A DNA stretch of 64,000 bases. It comes from Candidatus Barnesiella excrementigallinarum (lineage in GTDB: Bacteria; Bacteroidota; Bacteroidia; Bacteroidales; Barnesiellaceae). The stretch covers positions 27,057-91,056 of the forward strand of contig DXFL01000024.1 in the NCBI GenBank assembly GCA_019114445.1, given 5' to 3'. The position numbers and the translations under genes are program-made. The stretch's first letter is position 1. The number at the start of each line of letters is the position of its first letter. Below are positions 44,315 to 51,968 of this stretch, piece by piece. A model generated the notes under the pieces. It was not told the origin of the DNA. It saw only the letters and a list, made by a program, of their open reading frames with translations, and did not search any database.

Positions 44315-44686
44315 TTATTTTTCGGTTCCTCGTTCCACTTTCTCGATAAGCTCTTTCAATTCGTTCAGCGAGATGTCTTCTTCCTCGATGAGTGACGAGA
44401 CAACACCCAAATAAGAACTGTTGAAATATTTGCGTACCACCTGTTTCAAGGTGCCCCTCCTGAACTCCTCTTCGCTTACGGCCGCAAAATATTGGTAGGT
44501 TTTGCCATACGCTTTGTGCGACAGGTATCCTTTCTCTTCGAGCCCCCGCACAATGGTCGACAGGGTATTGAAATGGGGTTTGGGTTCGTCGTAAAAATCG
44601 AGTAACTCTTTCACGAACAATGGCCCTTTTTGCCAAAAATAGTTCATGATTTCTTCTTCTTTTGCAGTGAGGCTTTTCATATTCAT
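44315..44686 (-). CDS. BlaI/MecI/CopY-family repressor
   Basis: 123-residue winged-helix repressor. The opening LTAKEEEIMNYFWQKGPLFV and the recognition region FNTLSTIVRGLEEKGYLSHK are typical BlaI. Dimers bind palindromic operators and the repressor is normally inactivated by cleavage by the partner M56 protease, here encoded nine bases downstream. Four AACTA-N7-TAGTT palindromes lie directly upstream and overlap the promoter, so autoregulation is very likely. The position and regularity of these sites suggest a strongly cooperative switch. Confidence 0.9.
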   Translation of the reverse strand: MNMKSLTAKEEEIMNYFWQKGPLFVKELLDFYDEPKPHFNTLSTIVRGLEEKGYLSHKAYGKTYQYFAAVSEEEFRRGTLKQVVRKYFNSSYLGVVSSLIEEEDISLNELKELIEKVERGTEK

Positions 44687-44702
44687 TTTGTTTTAGACGA
44701 TG

Positions 44703-44710
44703 CAAATAAA
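44703..44710 (-). promoter_or_regulatory. Probable blaI promoter -7 element
   Basis: Minus-strand TTTATTTG has one mismatch to TAnnTTTG and lies 16 bases before the blaI ATG. Its edge touches the first operator. Confidence 0.45.
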
Positions 44711-44789
44711 CTAAAAGTTTTAGTTGTTCAACTAATATTTATAGTTAATAAAACTAAACCGCATAGTTTTATAACTAATATTTATAGTT
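44709..44789. promoter_or_regulatory. Four tandem palindromic operators
   Basis: Each site is AACTA-N7-TAGTT (17 bp): 44709-44725, 44730-44746, 44752-44768 and 44773-44789. Start-to-start spacing is 21, 22 and 21 bp, close to two helical turns, so bound dimers would line up on one DNA face. All ten arm bases are identical in all four sites; the spacers of sites 2 and 4 are also identical. Confidence 0.8.
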
Positions 44790-44883
44790 TGTTTGCGCTG
44801 TATATAAAATGCGACAACCGGAAAAGAGACCGATTGTCGCACATATAAGGTTTGTAATGAGCCGATTGGCTCGTTTCGAAAGA

Positions 44884-46317
44884 TTACTGGATATTAGGTT
44901 CTTCGAGTCCGTACCCGCGTTTCTTGTCTTCCACTTTGAGCCACAGCCCGAAAAGAAGAGCCAGTATACCCAAGCTGGCGAAGATGAGCATCGGGGTGGT
45001 GTAGTTGTATTGCAGCGGGTCGGTGATACCGGGATTCGATATTCTCAGGGCAGCCCCGATAATCATGGGGAAGGAGTATAAACCGATGTTCTGAATCCAG
45101 AAGATTACGGCATAGGCCGAACCCAGCAGTTTGTTGTCGACCAGTTTAGGAACCGAAGGCCACAGCGAGGCGGGTACCAACGAGAACGAGATTCCCAACA
45201 GAATAATCGACAGGTAGGCCACGATAACGGCAGCCGTAGTACCTTTCAAAGCCGGCAATACCAACGCAAATACCAAGTGGCAGGCAATCATGAGCAAAGC
45301 ACCGAAGATAAGCATGGTGGCACCTTTGCCGCGATGGTCGAGGAAATTGCCGAGTATGGGAGTGATGGCGGCAGCACCCAGCGGGAATACGAAGAATACC
45401 CAACCGGCTTGTTCGGCCGTGTAACCCAAGTTGCATTGCAACATATTGATGGCATACTTTTGGAAGGGGAAGATGGCCGAGTAGTAGAGCACGCAAAGGA
45501 GAGCTACCAGCCAAAATACCTTGCTCGAAAAGATGAGTTTGAGATCCGATATTTTGAACGGGTCGTCTTTCTCTTCGCCGCTTTCGCCCATTTGCTGTTC
45601 GAGCTTCTTATCCATGAACGCGTATGTAATGAAGCAGATGAGTCCGATTGCCAGCAGGATAACAGCAGCGAGTACGGGACGCGATACATCGATGGGTTCT
45701 ATTTTGTTGGCCAATACCGGGGAGCCTAACACTACAACGGCTACACCCACGCGGGCGATAGCCATTTCCACACCCATAGCCAATGCCATTTCCTTACCCT
45801 TGAACCATTTGACGATACCGCGTGAAACCGTGATTCCGGCCATTTCTACACCGCAGCCGAAGAACATGAACCCGATGGCCGACATTTTGGCCGAGGCCGG
45901 CATCCCTTCGTAAAACGGGGTGATGTTCCACCATTCGAGGGGCAGGTTCATAAACCGGTTCATAAAAGCCTCGGCACTACTGCCGATAAAGGCGTTGCTC
46001 ACCGCATAATAGTTGACCGTGGCACCCGCCAGCATGACGGCTCCCGATAGAATGGCCGTGAACCGTACACCCATTTTATCCAAAATGATTCCGGCAAAAA
46101 TCAAGAAGAATACGAAAACATTGAGGAATGTTTCCGAGCCGGCATAGTGGCCGTAAGCGTCGGGCGACCACCCCCTCGATGTTTGCAAAAGCTCTTGCAG
46201 CGGCGAAAGTATATCCATGAAGATATACCCGAAGAACATGGCGCTTGCCAATAGGACAAGAGCCGTCCAGCGTATGGCCGGGACGTCCTTCATCAGTTGA
46301 TTCATTTTTTCTGTCAT
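44884..46317 (-). CDS. MFS transporter
   Basis: 477 residues with about twelve membrane helices. Typical major-facilitator loops are seen: FAGIILDKMGVRFTAIL between helices 2 and 3, and GNFLDHRGKGATMLIFGAL after the central loop. The central cytoplasmic loop (KKLEQQMGESGEEKDDPFK) is hydrophilic as usual. The substrate class is not clear; nitrate/oxalate-type and sugar-phosphate MFS proteins share this outline. It is the last gene of a long minus-strand run, 31 bases after an outer-membrane protein gene. Confidence 0.82.
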   Translation of the reverse strand: MTEKMNQLMKDVPAIRWTALVLLASAMFFGYIFMDILSPLQELLQTSRGWSPDAYGHYAGSETFLNVFVFFLIFAGIILDKMGVRFTAILSGAVMLAGATVNYYAVSNAFIGSSAEAFMNRFMNLPLEWWNITPFYEGMPASAKMSAIGFMFFGCGVEMAGITVSRGIVKWFKGKEMALAMGVEMAIARVGVAVVVLGSPVLANKIEPIDVSRPVLAAVILLAIGLICFITYAFMDKKLEQQMGESGEEKDDPFKISDLKLIFSSKVFWLVALLCVLYYSAIFPFQKYAINMLQCNLGYTAEQAGWVFFVFPLGAAAITPILGNFLDHRGKGATMLIFGALLMIACHLVFALVLPALKGTTAAVIVAYLSIILLGISFSLVPASLWPSVPKLVDNKLLGSAYAVIFWIQNIGLYSFPMIIGAALRISNPGITDPLQYNYTTPMLIFASLGILALLFGLWLKVEDKKRGYGLEEPNIQ

Positions 46318-46348
46318 TGTGTATATTATGTGTTTGATTTGTTAATTT

Positions 46349-46873
46349 CTAAAAGTAAACCGACAGACCTATCTTTAATCCGTATTGGTCGAATTTGTCG
46401 GTGAAACTATGTTTCCAATAGAGTGCCGGGTCGAGCGAGATATTGTGGCTTACGAAGATGGCATAGCCCAGTTCGGCACCTAAGTACAGGTAGTCGCGGC
46501 ACGACGATACTCCGCCTTTGGGTTTGTTCCAAGCATGGGTATATCCGGCATTCACCCCGATGAACAGGGTGGTGAGGGTGTAGTATCGTATGCTTCCCAA
46601 AATGTCTATGCTGTTGTCTTTATACTCTTTGTTCCAAGCGAAGTCACCCCCGACACCTACCAATACCGCCAAATTGTTGGCGATAAAGTTACCGGCTTCG
46701 ACTTTCAGTCCTAAATCGAAAGTCTCATTCCCGGTCTCTTGGGTATGGGTGCTGCCCAAGTTGAAGCTACTGAATTGAGGGTTGACAATCCATGTGTTTT
46801 TTAGGATCTGAGCCGATCCGGTATTGGATAGCAACCATATAGATAATAGGACAAAAAGAATTTTTTTTATCAT
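46349..46873 (-). CDS. Outer-membrane beta-barrel protein
   Basis: 174 residues with a signal peptide (about 1-22, LLSNTGSAQ). The mature part alternates polar and hydrophobic residues in strands such as FDLGLKVEAGNFIANNLAVLVGV and YYTLTTLFIGVNAGYTHAW and ends with an aromatic (GLKIGLSVYF), the pattern of an eight-stranded OmpA/OmpX-like barrel. Function unknown. It lies between a small membrane protein gene and the MFS gene on the same strand. Confidence 0.72.
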   Translation of the reverse strand: MIKKILFVLLSIWLLSNTGSAQILKNTWIVNPQFSSFNLGSTHTQETGNETFDLGLKVEAGNFIANNLAVLVGVGGDFAWNKEYKDNSIDILGSIRYYTLTTLFIGVNAGYTHAWNKPKGGVSSCRDYLYLGAELGYAIFVSHNISLDPALYWKHSFTDKFDQYGLKIGLSVYF

Positions 46874-46892
46874 AATTCAAGGGCGTTTAAGG

Positions 46893-47135
46893 TTACGATA
46901 TGTTGTCGTTTCGAAACGTCCTCCGTTCCGAGGCGTCTTGTTTTTTCTGCCGTTCTTCCCGCATTTTTTCGCGGCGCTTCAATGCCCATCGCAGGACAAA
47001 GATAATCAGCAATGTAATACCGATAATGCTGAAATACTCCCAATAGTTTCCGCTTAACAGCATACCTCTGCCAAAGTAGGCCATAACGGCCAGGTAGATG
47101 ATGAGCAGCAGGGGAATAATGTTGTATCGTTTCAT
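46893..47135 (-). CDS. Small two-helix membrane protein
   Basis: 80 residues: helix one at about 7-20 (IPLLLIIYLAVMAYFG), helix two at about 33-52 (YFSIIGITLLIIFVLRWAL), then a strongly basic tail (KRREKMREERQKKQDASERR). Starts two bases after the exonuclease stop, so it is translated with it. I recognise it only as the kind of small conserved membrane protein often found in Bacteroidetes. Function unknown. Confidence 0.62.
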   Translation of the reverse strand: MKRYNIIPLLLIIYLAVMAYFGRGMLLSGNYWEYFSIIGITLLIIFVLRWALKRREKMREERQKKQDASERRTFRNDNIS

Positions 47136-47137
47136 AT

Positions 47138-47782
47138 TTATAAAGATGTAGAGTGTTGCAATAATGTTGGGTTTAGAGGCGATACGAATCGTCCCGATTG
47201 TAATTTCTCGTATATTTTAATACAGCTCCATGCGTCGGTGGCGGCGTAGAGTTGCTGGCTTTCGCTCAGGTGGTCGGCTTCCCAATTGGAGAGACGTTGC
47301 CCTTTGGAAATTTTTTTCCCGACGACAATTCCATAGATTTTTTGCAGGCTTTGGTCTTCGATACCGAATTTCTTCACCACTTTCTGCAATTCGATAAAAT
47401 TACGGGGAGTAAACTCTTCGTTGTTCAGTCGGTTGAGCATACAGAAGTCGTCTTTGAGCGATATGCCCACTTTCAGGTACTTTTCGTTTTCGAGCAGTTG
47501 TTTCAAGGCCGGGGCAAATCCTATACGATTTATTCGGAACAGGTAGCAGGTGTCGTGGGTCGACAGTTGAACAAGCGCCACATGGTTGCTTCTCCCTTTT
47601 TTGAATGTCGGGCGGGTTTCGGTATCGAACCCGATTATGGATTCTTGTTGCAACTCTGTTATGGCTTTGTTGACCATTCCGTCGGTGTCGACCACGACAA
47701 TTTTGCCCGGGAACGATTCTACGGGTAGTGTTGCAATGGTTTCTTTGCTTATTTTTATTTTGTCGGATATGTTGTTCTCCAT
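47138..47782 (-). CDS. 3'-5' exonuclease domain protein (RNase D/WRN-like, DEDD)
   Basis: 214 residues from the ATG at 47782, which lies eight bases after the DUF5063 stop; a longer frame would overlap that gene. The DEDD catalytic residues are visible: FDTET for motif I, KDDFCML for the middle aspartate and YAATDAWSCIKIYE for motif III with a tyrosine. It resembles the 3'-5' exonuclease module of WRN and RNase D without HRDC. It may trim RNA or single-stranded DNA; which is not known. Confidence 0.85.
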   Translation of the reverse strand: MENNISDKIKISKETIATLPVESFPGKIVVVDTDGMVNKAITELQQESIIGFDTETRPTFKKGRSNHVALVQLSTHDTCYLFRINRIGFAPALKQLLENEKYLKVGISLKDDFCMLNRLNNEEFTPRNFIELQKVVKKFGIEDQSLQKIYGIVVGKKISKGQRLSNWEADHLSESQQLYAATDAWSCIKIYEKLQSGRFVSPLNPTLLQHSTSL

Positions 47783-47790
47783 AAACGTTT

Positions 47791-48393
47791 TTATTCCAAA
47801 TCGTCGTTCAGTTTTTCGAATATATCGTCGTCCCCGTGTTGATGGTCGCCGCAATTGCAATGGTCGTCGCATTCGTCATCGTCGTTGTCGGACGAATATT
47901 TTACATTGTGCAATGCCCGCAGTACGTTTACCAGTTGTTGACCCCAATACGAGACGAAATTTTCGTAGCAGACGTACAAGGCTTCGAGCATTTGCGGTTC
48001 GTTGCCCAAACGATATACCGAGACGAAGTCTTTCAAGTCTTGATAAATATCGGCAAGACCTTCCGAAATGTTGGCAGCCAACGGTTCCTCGCTGTACTTC
48101 ATGTCGGTTTGGAACACTTCCAAATAGCTGTCGTCTTCGCCCAACAGATTTTCGAGGTTTGTCCGTATGGTTTCGTACATATTCTCGGTGACGAATCGCT
48201 CGGAATAAGCATCTTCTTCGGGTTCTTCGGGCGAGAGCATGGTTGCTTTCAGGTAAAGCAACGGAAGTATTTTTATGATTTTGTCGAGGAACTCTTCTTT
48301 CTCCAACTCGGGAGATCGTTCGATAAAAGCGCAGTATTCGGCGCCGACAGTTACAAATTCGATAATATTTTTTGAATAGATGCGTTCGTCCAT
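47791..48393 (-). CDS. DUF5063 protein with acidic His/Cys-rich tail
   Basis: 200 residues, helical and acidic. The body (NIIEFVTVGAEYCAFIERSP, LYLKATMLSPEEPEEDAYSE, LYVCYENFVSYWGQQL) matches the DUF5063 family. Residues about 167-190 are a striking run of Asp, Cys and His (ECDDHCNCGDHQHGDDD) that could bind metal. It sits between nadD (six bases) and the exonuclease (eight bases) and is surely cotranscribed. Function unknown. Confidence 0.75.
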   Translation of the reverse strand: MDERIYSKNIIEFVTVGAEYCAFIERSPELEKEEFLDKIIKILPLLYLKATMLSPEEPEEDAYSERFVTENMYETIRTNLENLLGEDDSYLEVFQTDMKYSEEPLAANISEGLADIYQDLKDFVSVYRLGNEPQMLEALYVCYENFVSYWGQQLVNVLRALHNVKYSSDNDDDECDDHCNCGDHQHGDDDIFEKLNDDLE

Positions 48394-48399
48394 AACGGG

Positions 48400-48984
48400 T
48401 TATTTTTTATAAAGTCCGTGGTTGATGATGTAATCATATACCGACTGGGGCACAAAATAGTTCATGTTTTTCCCTTCGGCTATTCCTTGCCGTATTTGGG
48501 TCGACGATATTTCGACGATGGGTGCGTGACAATATTTTACGGTCGGGGGGAGCGCTGCTTCGTCGATGTCGTAGCCCCGCCGGGGATAGATACAGATGTG
48601 GTACTCCCCGATGATTCTGTCGCAATCTTTCCAGCGGTGGAACAAATGCCAGTTGTCGGCTCCGATGACAAGCGTAAATTCGCGGTCGGGGTATTGTTCG
48701 CGCAGGAAGTCGAGTGTTTGTATCGTATACGAGGGTAGGGGGAGGGAAAATTCGATGTCGGTAGCCACGATTTTGGGATTGCCGGTTACCGCCCTTTGCA
48801 GCATTTCGATACGGTCTTTATTCTCTTGGCTCGACAGCCGTTCCCGTAGCGGGTTTTGGGGTGTCATCGATATCCATACCTCGTCGAAACGCTCATATTC
48901 GCACAGGTAGTTGGCCAATATAAGGTGTCCCGAGTGGACCGGATTGAATGTGCCAGAGAAAAAGGCTGTTCGTATCGGTTGCAT
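48400..48984 (-). CDS. nadD: Nicotinate-nucleotide adenylyltransferase
   Basis: Joins nicotinate mononucleotide and ATP to form deamido-NAD, in NAD biosynthesis. 194 residues. The nucleotidyltransferase motif FSGTFNPVHSGHLIL is at the N-terminus, and the ISSTQIRQGIAEGKN motif near the C-terminus completes the ATP site. LVIGADNWHLFHRWKD is the usual middle segment. It lies two bases after gmk in the conserved yicC-gmk-nadD order. Confidence 0.95.
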   Translation of the reverse strand: MQPIRTAFFSGTFNPVHSGHLILANYLCEYERFDEVWISMTPQNPLRERLSSQENKDRIEMLQRAVTGNPKIVATDIEFSLPLPSYTIQTLDFLREQYPDREFTLVIGADNWHLFHRWKDCDRIIGEYHICIYPRRGYDIDEAALPPTVKYCHAPIVEISSTQIRQGIAEGKNMNYFVPQSVYDYIINHGLYKK

Positions 48985-48986
48985 TT

Positions 48987-49565
48987 TTATTGGGGGTTAT
49001 CGAGGAATTGCCGTATGAGCGTATAGGCTTCGGCTTGGGCTTTTTCCAAAATGTCGTTGACAATGATTTTATCGAATTGGGGAGCGAACGAGAGTTCATA
49101 CTCGGCTTTGGCTATCCGGCTGGCAATAACGTCGGGGGCATCGGTCGCTCTGTTTTTGAGCCGTTTTTCCAATTCCTGTACGCTCGGCGGTTGGATAAAG
49201 AGAGCCAATGCTTGGTTGCCGTAGTATTTTTTGATGTTGAGCCCGCCTACCACGTCGACGTCGAAGATTACGTTCTTCCCGCTGTTGAGAATCCGTTCCA
49301 CTTCGCTTTTCAGTGTACCGTAGTATTTGCCGGCATAGACCTCCTCGTATTCCAAAAACTCTTCGTTGGCAATACGTTGCCTGAACTCGTCGGGGGTGAT
49401 GAAGTAGTATTCGACACCGTTTTGTTCTGTTCCCCGGGGCGCACGGCTGGTTGCCGAAATCGAGAACGACAAGTTCAAATCCCGATTTAACAACGATTGT
49501 ATGATAGTCGATTTTCCCGAACCCGAGGGTGCCGAGAATATAATCAGTTTACCTCTTTTTTCCAT
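48987..49565 (-). CDS. gmk: Guanylate kinase
   Basis: Phosphorylates GMP to GDP with ATP. 192 residues. The P-loop is FSAPSGSGKSTI; the GMP-binding segment is ISATSRAPRGTEQNGVEYYF; the lid region is RLKNRATDAPDVIASR. The start codon overlaps the yicC stop by one base (TAATG), so translation is coupled. Confidence 0.96.
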   Translation of the reverse strand: MEKRGKLIIFSAPSGSGKSTIIQSLLNRDLNLSFSISATSRAPRGTEQNGVEYYFITPDEFRQRIANEEFLEYEEVYAGKYYGTLKSEVERILNSGKNVIFDVDVVGGLNIKKYYGNQALALFIQPPSVQELEKRLKNRATDAPDVIASRIAKAEYELSFAPQFDKIIVNDILEKAQAEAYTLIRQFLDNPQ

Positions 49566-50437
49566 TACATAACGTTTAATACCTGCTCTTTAATCTGTTC
49601 CAATTCGTCTTTCATGCGTACGACAATGCGTTGCATTTCGGCATGGTTCGATTTTGAGCCTAAGGTGTTGATTTCGCGTCCCATTTCCTGACTGATGAAC
49701 CCGAGTTTTTTCCCTTGACCTTTGCCCGATTGCATGGTTTCGAGAAAATATTTCAGGTGATTGTCGAGCCGGTGTTTCTCCTCGTTGATGTCGAGTTTTT
49801 CGATATAGAATATCATTTCCTGTTCGAACCGGTTTTTGTCGTAGTCGAAATTCTCGATTTTGCTCAAAGCCTCTACGATACGGCTTTTTATTTTTTCGAT
49901 ACGTTCTTTTTCATAAGGTTCCACCTCTTGCAACAACCGGGCTATGTTGGCGATTTTCTCTTCGAAAAGACGTTGCAGCATGGCGCCTTCTTGAATGCGG
50001 AACTCTTCCAACTGTGAAATGGCGTTGTCGACCGCTTGTTTCAAGGCCGCTATTTCGGTTTCGTCGATCTCTTGACTTTCGGTATTCAGTGCGTCGGGCA
50101 ATCGTAATAACAAGGTGAACCAGTCGTTAGGGAGAGCAACGCCCAGTTTTTCCGAAGCCTCTTTCACTTGTTGGCAATAACCTTCTAAAACGGGAAGATT
50201 TAATTGTGCCGACGAGGCTTTGCCAATAGCTTCGCTGTAAACAAAGAAATCGACTTTGCCCCGTTCCAGCCGTCGGGCTATTTCGGAACGAATTTCCATT
50301 TCGAGTTCCCTGTACTGCTGGGGTATGCGTGTCGATAAATCGAGTTGTTTGCTATTCAGCGATTTAATTTCAACGGTTATTTTTTTGTGCGGCAATTCTA
50401 CCACGGATTTACCGAACCCGGTCATCGATTGTATCAT
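49565..50437 (-). CDS. yicC: YicC family endoribonuclease-like protein
   Basis: 290 residues. The N-terminal signature MIQSMTGFGKSVVEL and the C-terminal signature GKKLGFISQEMGREINTLGSKS identify the YicC family; E. coli YicC has been reported as an endoribonuclease that affects small RNA stability. The C-terminal EINT-type end and ENFDYDKNRFEQEMIFYIEKL helix are complete. First gene of the eight-gene minus-strand unit, with a promoter at 50455-50462. Confidence 0.92.
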   Translation of the reverse strand: MIQSMTGFGKSVVELPHKKITVEIKSLNSKQLDLSTRIPQQYRELEMEIRSEIARRLERGKVDFFVYSEAIGKASSAQLNLPVLEGYCQQVKEASEKLGVALPNDWFTLLLRLPDALNTESQEIDETEIAALKQAVDNAISQLEEFRIQEGAMLQRLFEEKIANIARLLQEVEPYEKERIEKIKSRIVEALSKIENFDYDKNRFEQEMIFYIEKLDINEEKHRLDNHLKYFLETMQSGKGQGKKLGFISQEMGREINTLGSKSNHAEMQRIVVRMKDELEQIKEQVLNVM

Positions 50438-50454
50438 GTCAGTAAATGTTTTTG

Positions 50455-50462
50455 CAAATTTA
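50455..50462 (-). promoter_or_regulatory. Promoter -7 element of the yicC operon
   Basis: Minus-strand TAAATTTG, exact TAnnTTTG match, 18 bases before the yicC ATG. Confidence 0.6.
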
Positions 50463-50506
50463 ATCTTAATTCCGGTGAGAAAGCAACAATATTGAAAAAA
50501 AAGCGC

Positions 50507-50514
50507 TAATTTTG
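50507..50514 (+). promoter_or_regulatory. tsaB promoter -7 element
   Basis: TAATTTTG, exact TAnnTTTG match, leaving a leader of about 80 bases before the tsaB ATG. Confidence 0.5.
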
Positions 50515-50598
50515 TACACTCATTAACGCAATAACCATGTTTCTGTGTCCTCTTGTCCGGTTGAGGAAAGACAATGTATTGCTTGACAAAAAAAAATT

Positions 50599-51291
50599 AT
50601 GCCGAATATCATACATATAGAGACTTCCACGTCGGTTTGTTCCGCCGCACTCTCTTCCGATGGTGTTGTACAATGCCATTTCGAGAGTTTCGACGGCCCC
50701 TCCCACGCCTCGTTGCTGGGGGCGTATGTAAAAGAGTTGATGACTTTTGCCCGTGACAAGGAGATAAAAGTCGATGCCGTAGCCGTGAGCAGCGGTCCCG
50801 GTTCCTATACGGGTTTGCGGATAGGAGTTTCCGAAGCCAAAGGGCTTTGCTTCGGGCTGGGGGTACCGCTTATTTCGGTGCCTACGTTGGAGTTGTTGGC
50901 CTGTGCGACAATGTTCAAAAACTATTTCGAAGAAGAGGTGTTATATTGTCCTATGATCGATGCACGTCGCATGGAGGTCTACTCGGCAGTCTACGACAAT
51001 GCTTTGAATTGTGTCGCTCCCGTAGGAGCCTATGTGGTCGATGAGCATACGTTTGCCGATTTGCTGGATACCCGCCGTATCGTATTTTCGGGGAACGGTT
51101 CGGCCAAATGCAAGGAGGTGATCAAACACCCTCATGCGATATTTGCCGACGGCATCGTGCCGTTGGCTACCGATATGCTGGCGCTTGCCGAACGGGCATT
51201 CCGAAACGGGAAATTTGAAGATGTGGCCTATTTCGAACCTTTCTACTTGAAAGAATTTATAGCCACAACCCCTAAGAATAAAATTTTATAA
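50599..51291 (+). CDS. tsaB: tRNA threonylcarbamoyladenosine biosynthesis protein TsaB
   Basis: Partner of TsaD and TsaE in making the t6A37 modification of ANN-decoding tRNAs. 230 residues. The ASKHA-fold opening IIHIETSTSVCSAALSSDG and the phosphate loop VSSGPGSYTGLRIGVSEAKG are diagnostic. TsaB has no active site of its own; it is a scaffold for TsaD. It begins a plus-strand group with DUF4290, murA, rimM and a nitroreductase. Confidence 0.93.
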   Translation: MPNIIHIETSTSVCSAALSSDGVVQCHFESFDGPSHASLLGAYVKELMTFARDKEIKVDAVAVSSGPGSYTGLRIGVSEAKGLCFGLGVPLISVPTLELLACATMFKNYFEEEVLYCPMIDARRMEVYSAVYDNALNCVAPVGAYVVDEHTFADLLDTRRIVFSGNGSAKCKEVIKHPHAIFADGIVPLATDMLALAERAFRNGKFEDVAYFEPFYLKEFIATTPKNKIL

Positions 51292-51314
51292 GAGTCAAAA
51301 TCAATAAAAAATTT

Positions 51315-51920
51315 ATGCAATATACATCGGAACTGAAAAGACTTGTATTGCCTGAGTATGGACGCAATGTACAACAAATGGTCGATCATTGCATGACGAT
51401 CGAAGATCGTGCCGAACGTACCCGCTGCGCCAATACAATCATTAATATCATGGGCAACCTTTTCCCTCATTTGCGCGATATTGAAGATTTCAAACATAAA
51501 CTGTGGGACCATTTGGCCATCATGTCCGATTTCAAATTGGATATAGATTATCCGTATGAAATTATCAAAAAGGAAAATCTACATACGCAGCCCGAACCGA
51601 TTCCCTATCAAACTTCGCCCATTAAATATCGTCACTATGGCAAGATTATGGAGGAGATGTTGAAGAAAGCCGAGGAATTGCCCGAAGGCGAGGAGCGGGA
51701 TGCCCTCGTATCGATGTTGGCAAACCACATGAAAAAACTTTTTTACCAGTGGAATAAAGACTCGGTAGAGGACGAAAAAATATTGAAAGACCTGAAAGAA
51801 TATACCCACGGGGTTATCGATCTCGATCCTGCCGCCTACCATTTGAGAGAGGTGAAAGAGCCTGTGGTGCAACAACCACGCGGAAAGTCGAAAAATAATT
51901 CAAAAAAAGCGGGTAAATAA
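51315..51920 (+). CDS. DUF4290 protein
   Basis: 201 residues, helical, no membrane segment. The segment LPEYGRNVQQMVDHCMTIED near the N-terminus and the basic tail (QQPRGKSKNNSKKAGK) are typical of the Bacteroidetes DUF4290 family, which is regularly placed before murA and rimM. Function unknown; the gene order suggests a link to cell envelope or ribosome assembly. Its stop codon lies inside the loop of its own terminator hairpin. Confidence 0.85.
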   Translation: MQYTSELKRLVLPEYGRNVQQMVDHCMTIEDRAERTRCANTIINIMGNLFPHLRDIEDFKHKLWDHLAIMSDFKLDIDYPYEIIKKENLHTQPEPIPYQTSPIKYRHYGKIMEEMLKKAEELPEGEERDALVSMLANHMKKLFYQWNKDSVEDEKILKDLKEYTHGVIDLDPAAYHLREVKEPVVQQPRGKSKNNSKKAGK

Positions 51921-51932
51921 CCGCTTTTTTTT
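51902..51932 (+). terminator. Terminator overlapping the DUF4290 stop codon
   Basis: AAAAAAAGCGG at 51902-51912 pairs with CCGCTTTTTTT at 51921-51931; the TAA stop (51918-51920) is in the loop. TACCTTTC at 51934-51941, one mismatch from the -7 consensus, may then start murA. Confidence 0.75.
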
Positions 51933-51968
51933 GTACCTTTCCCTCATTAACCTTAATAGAGAAAGAGT

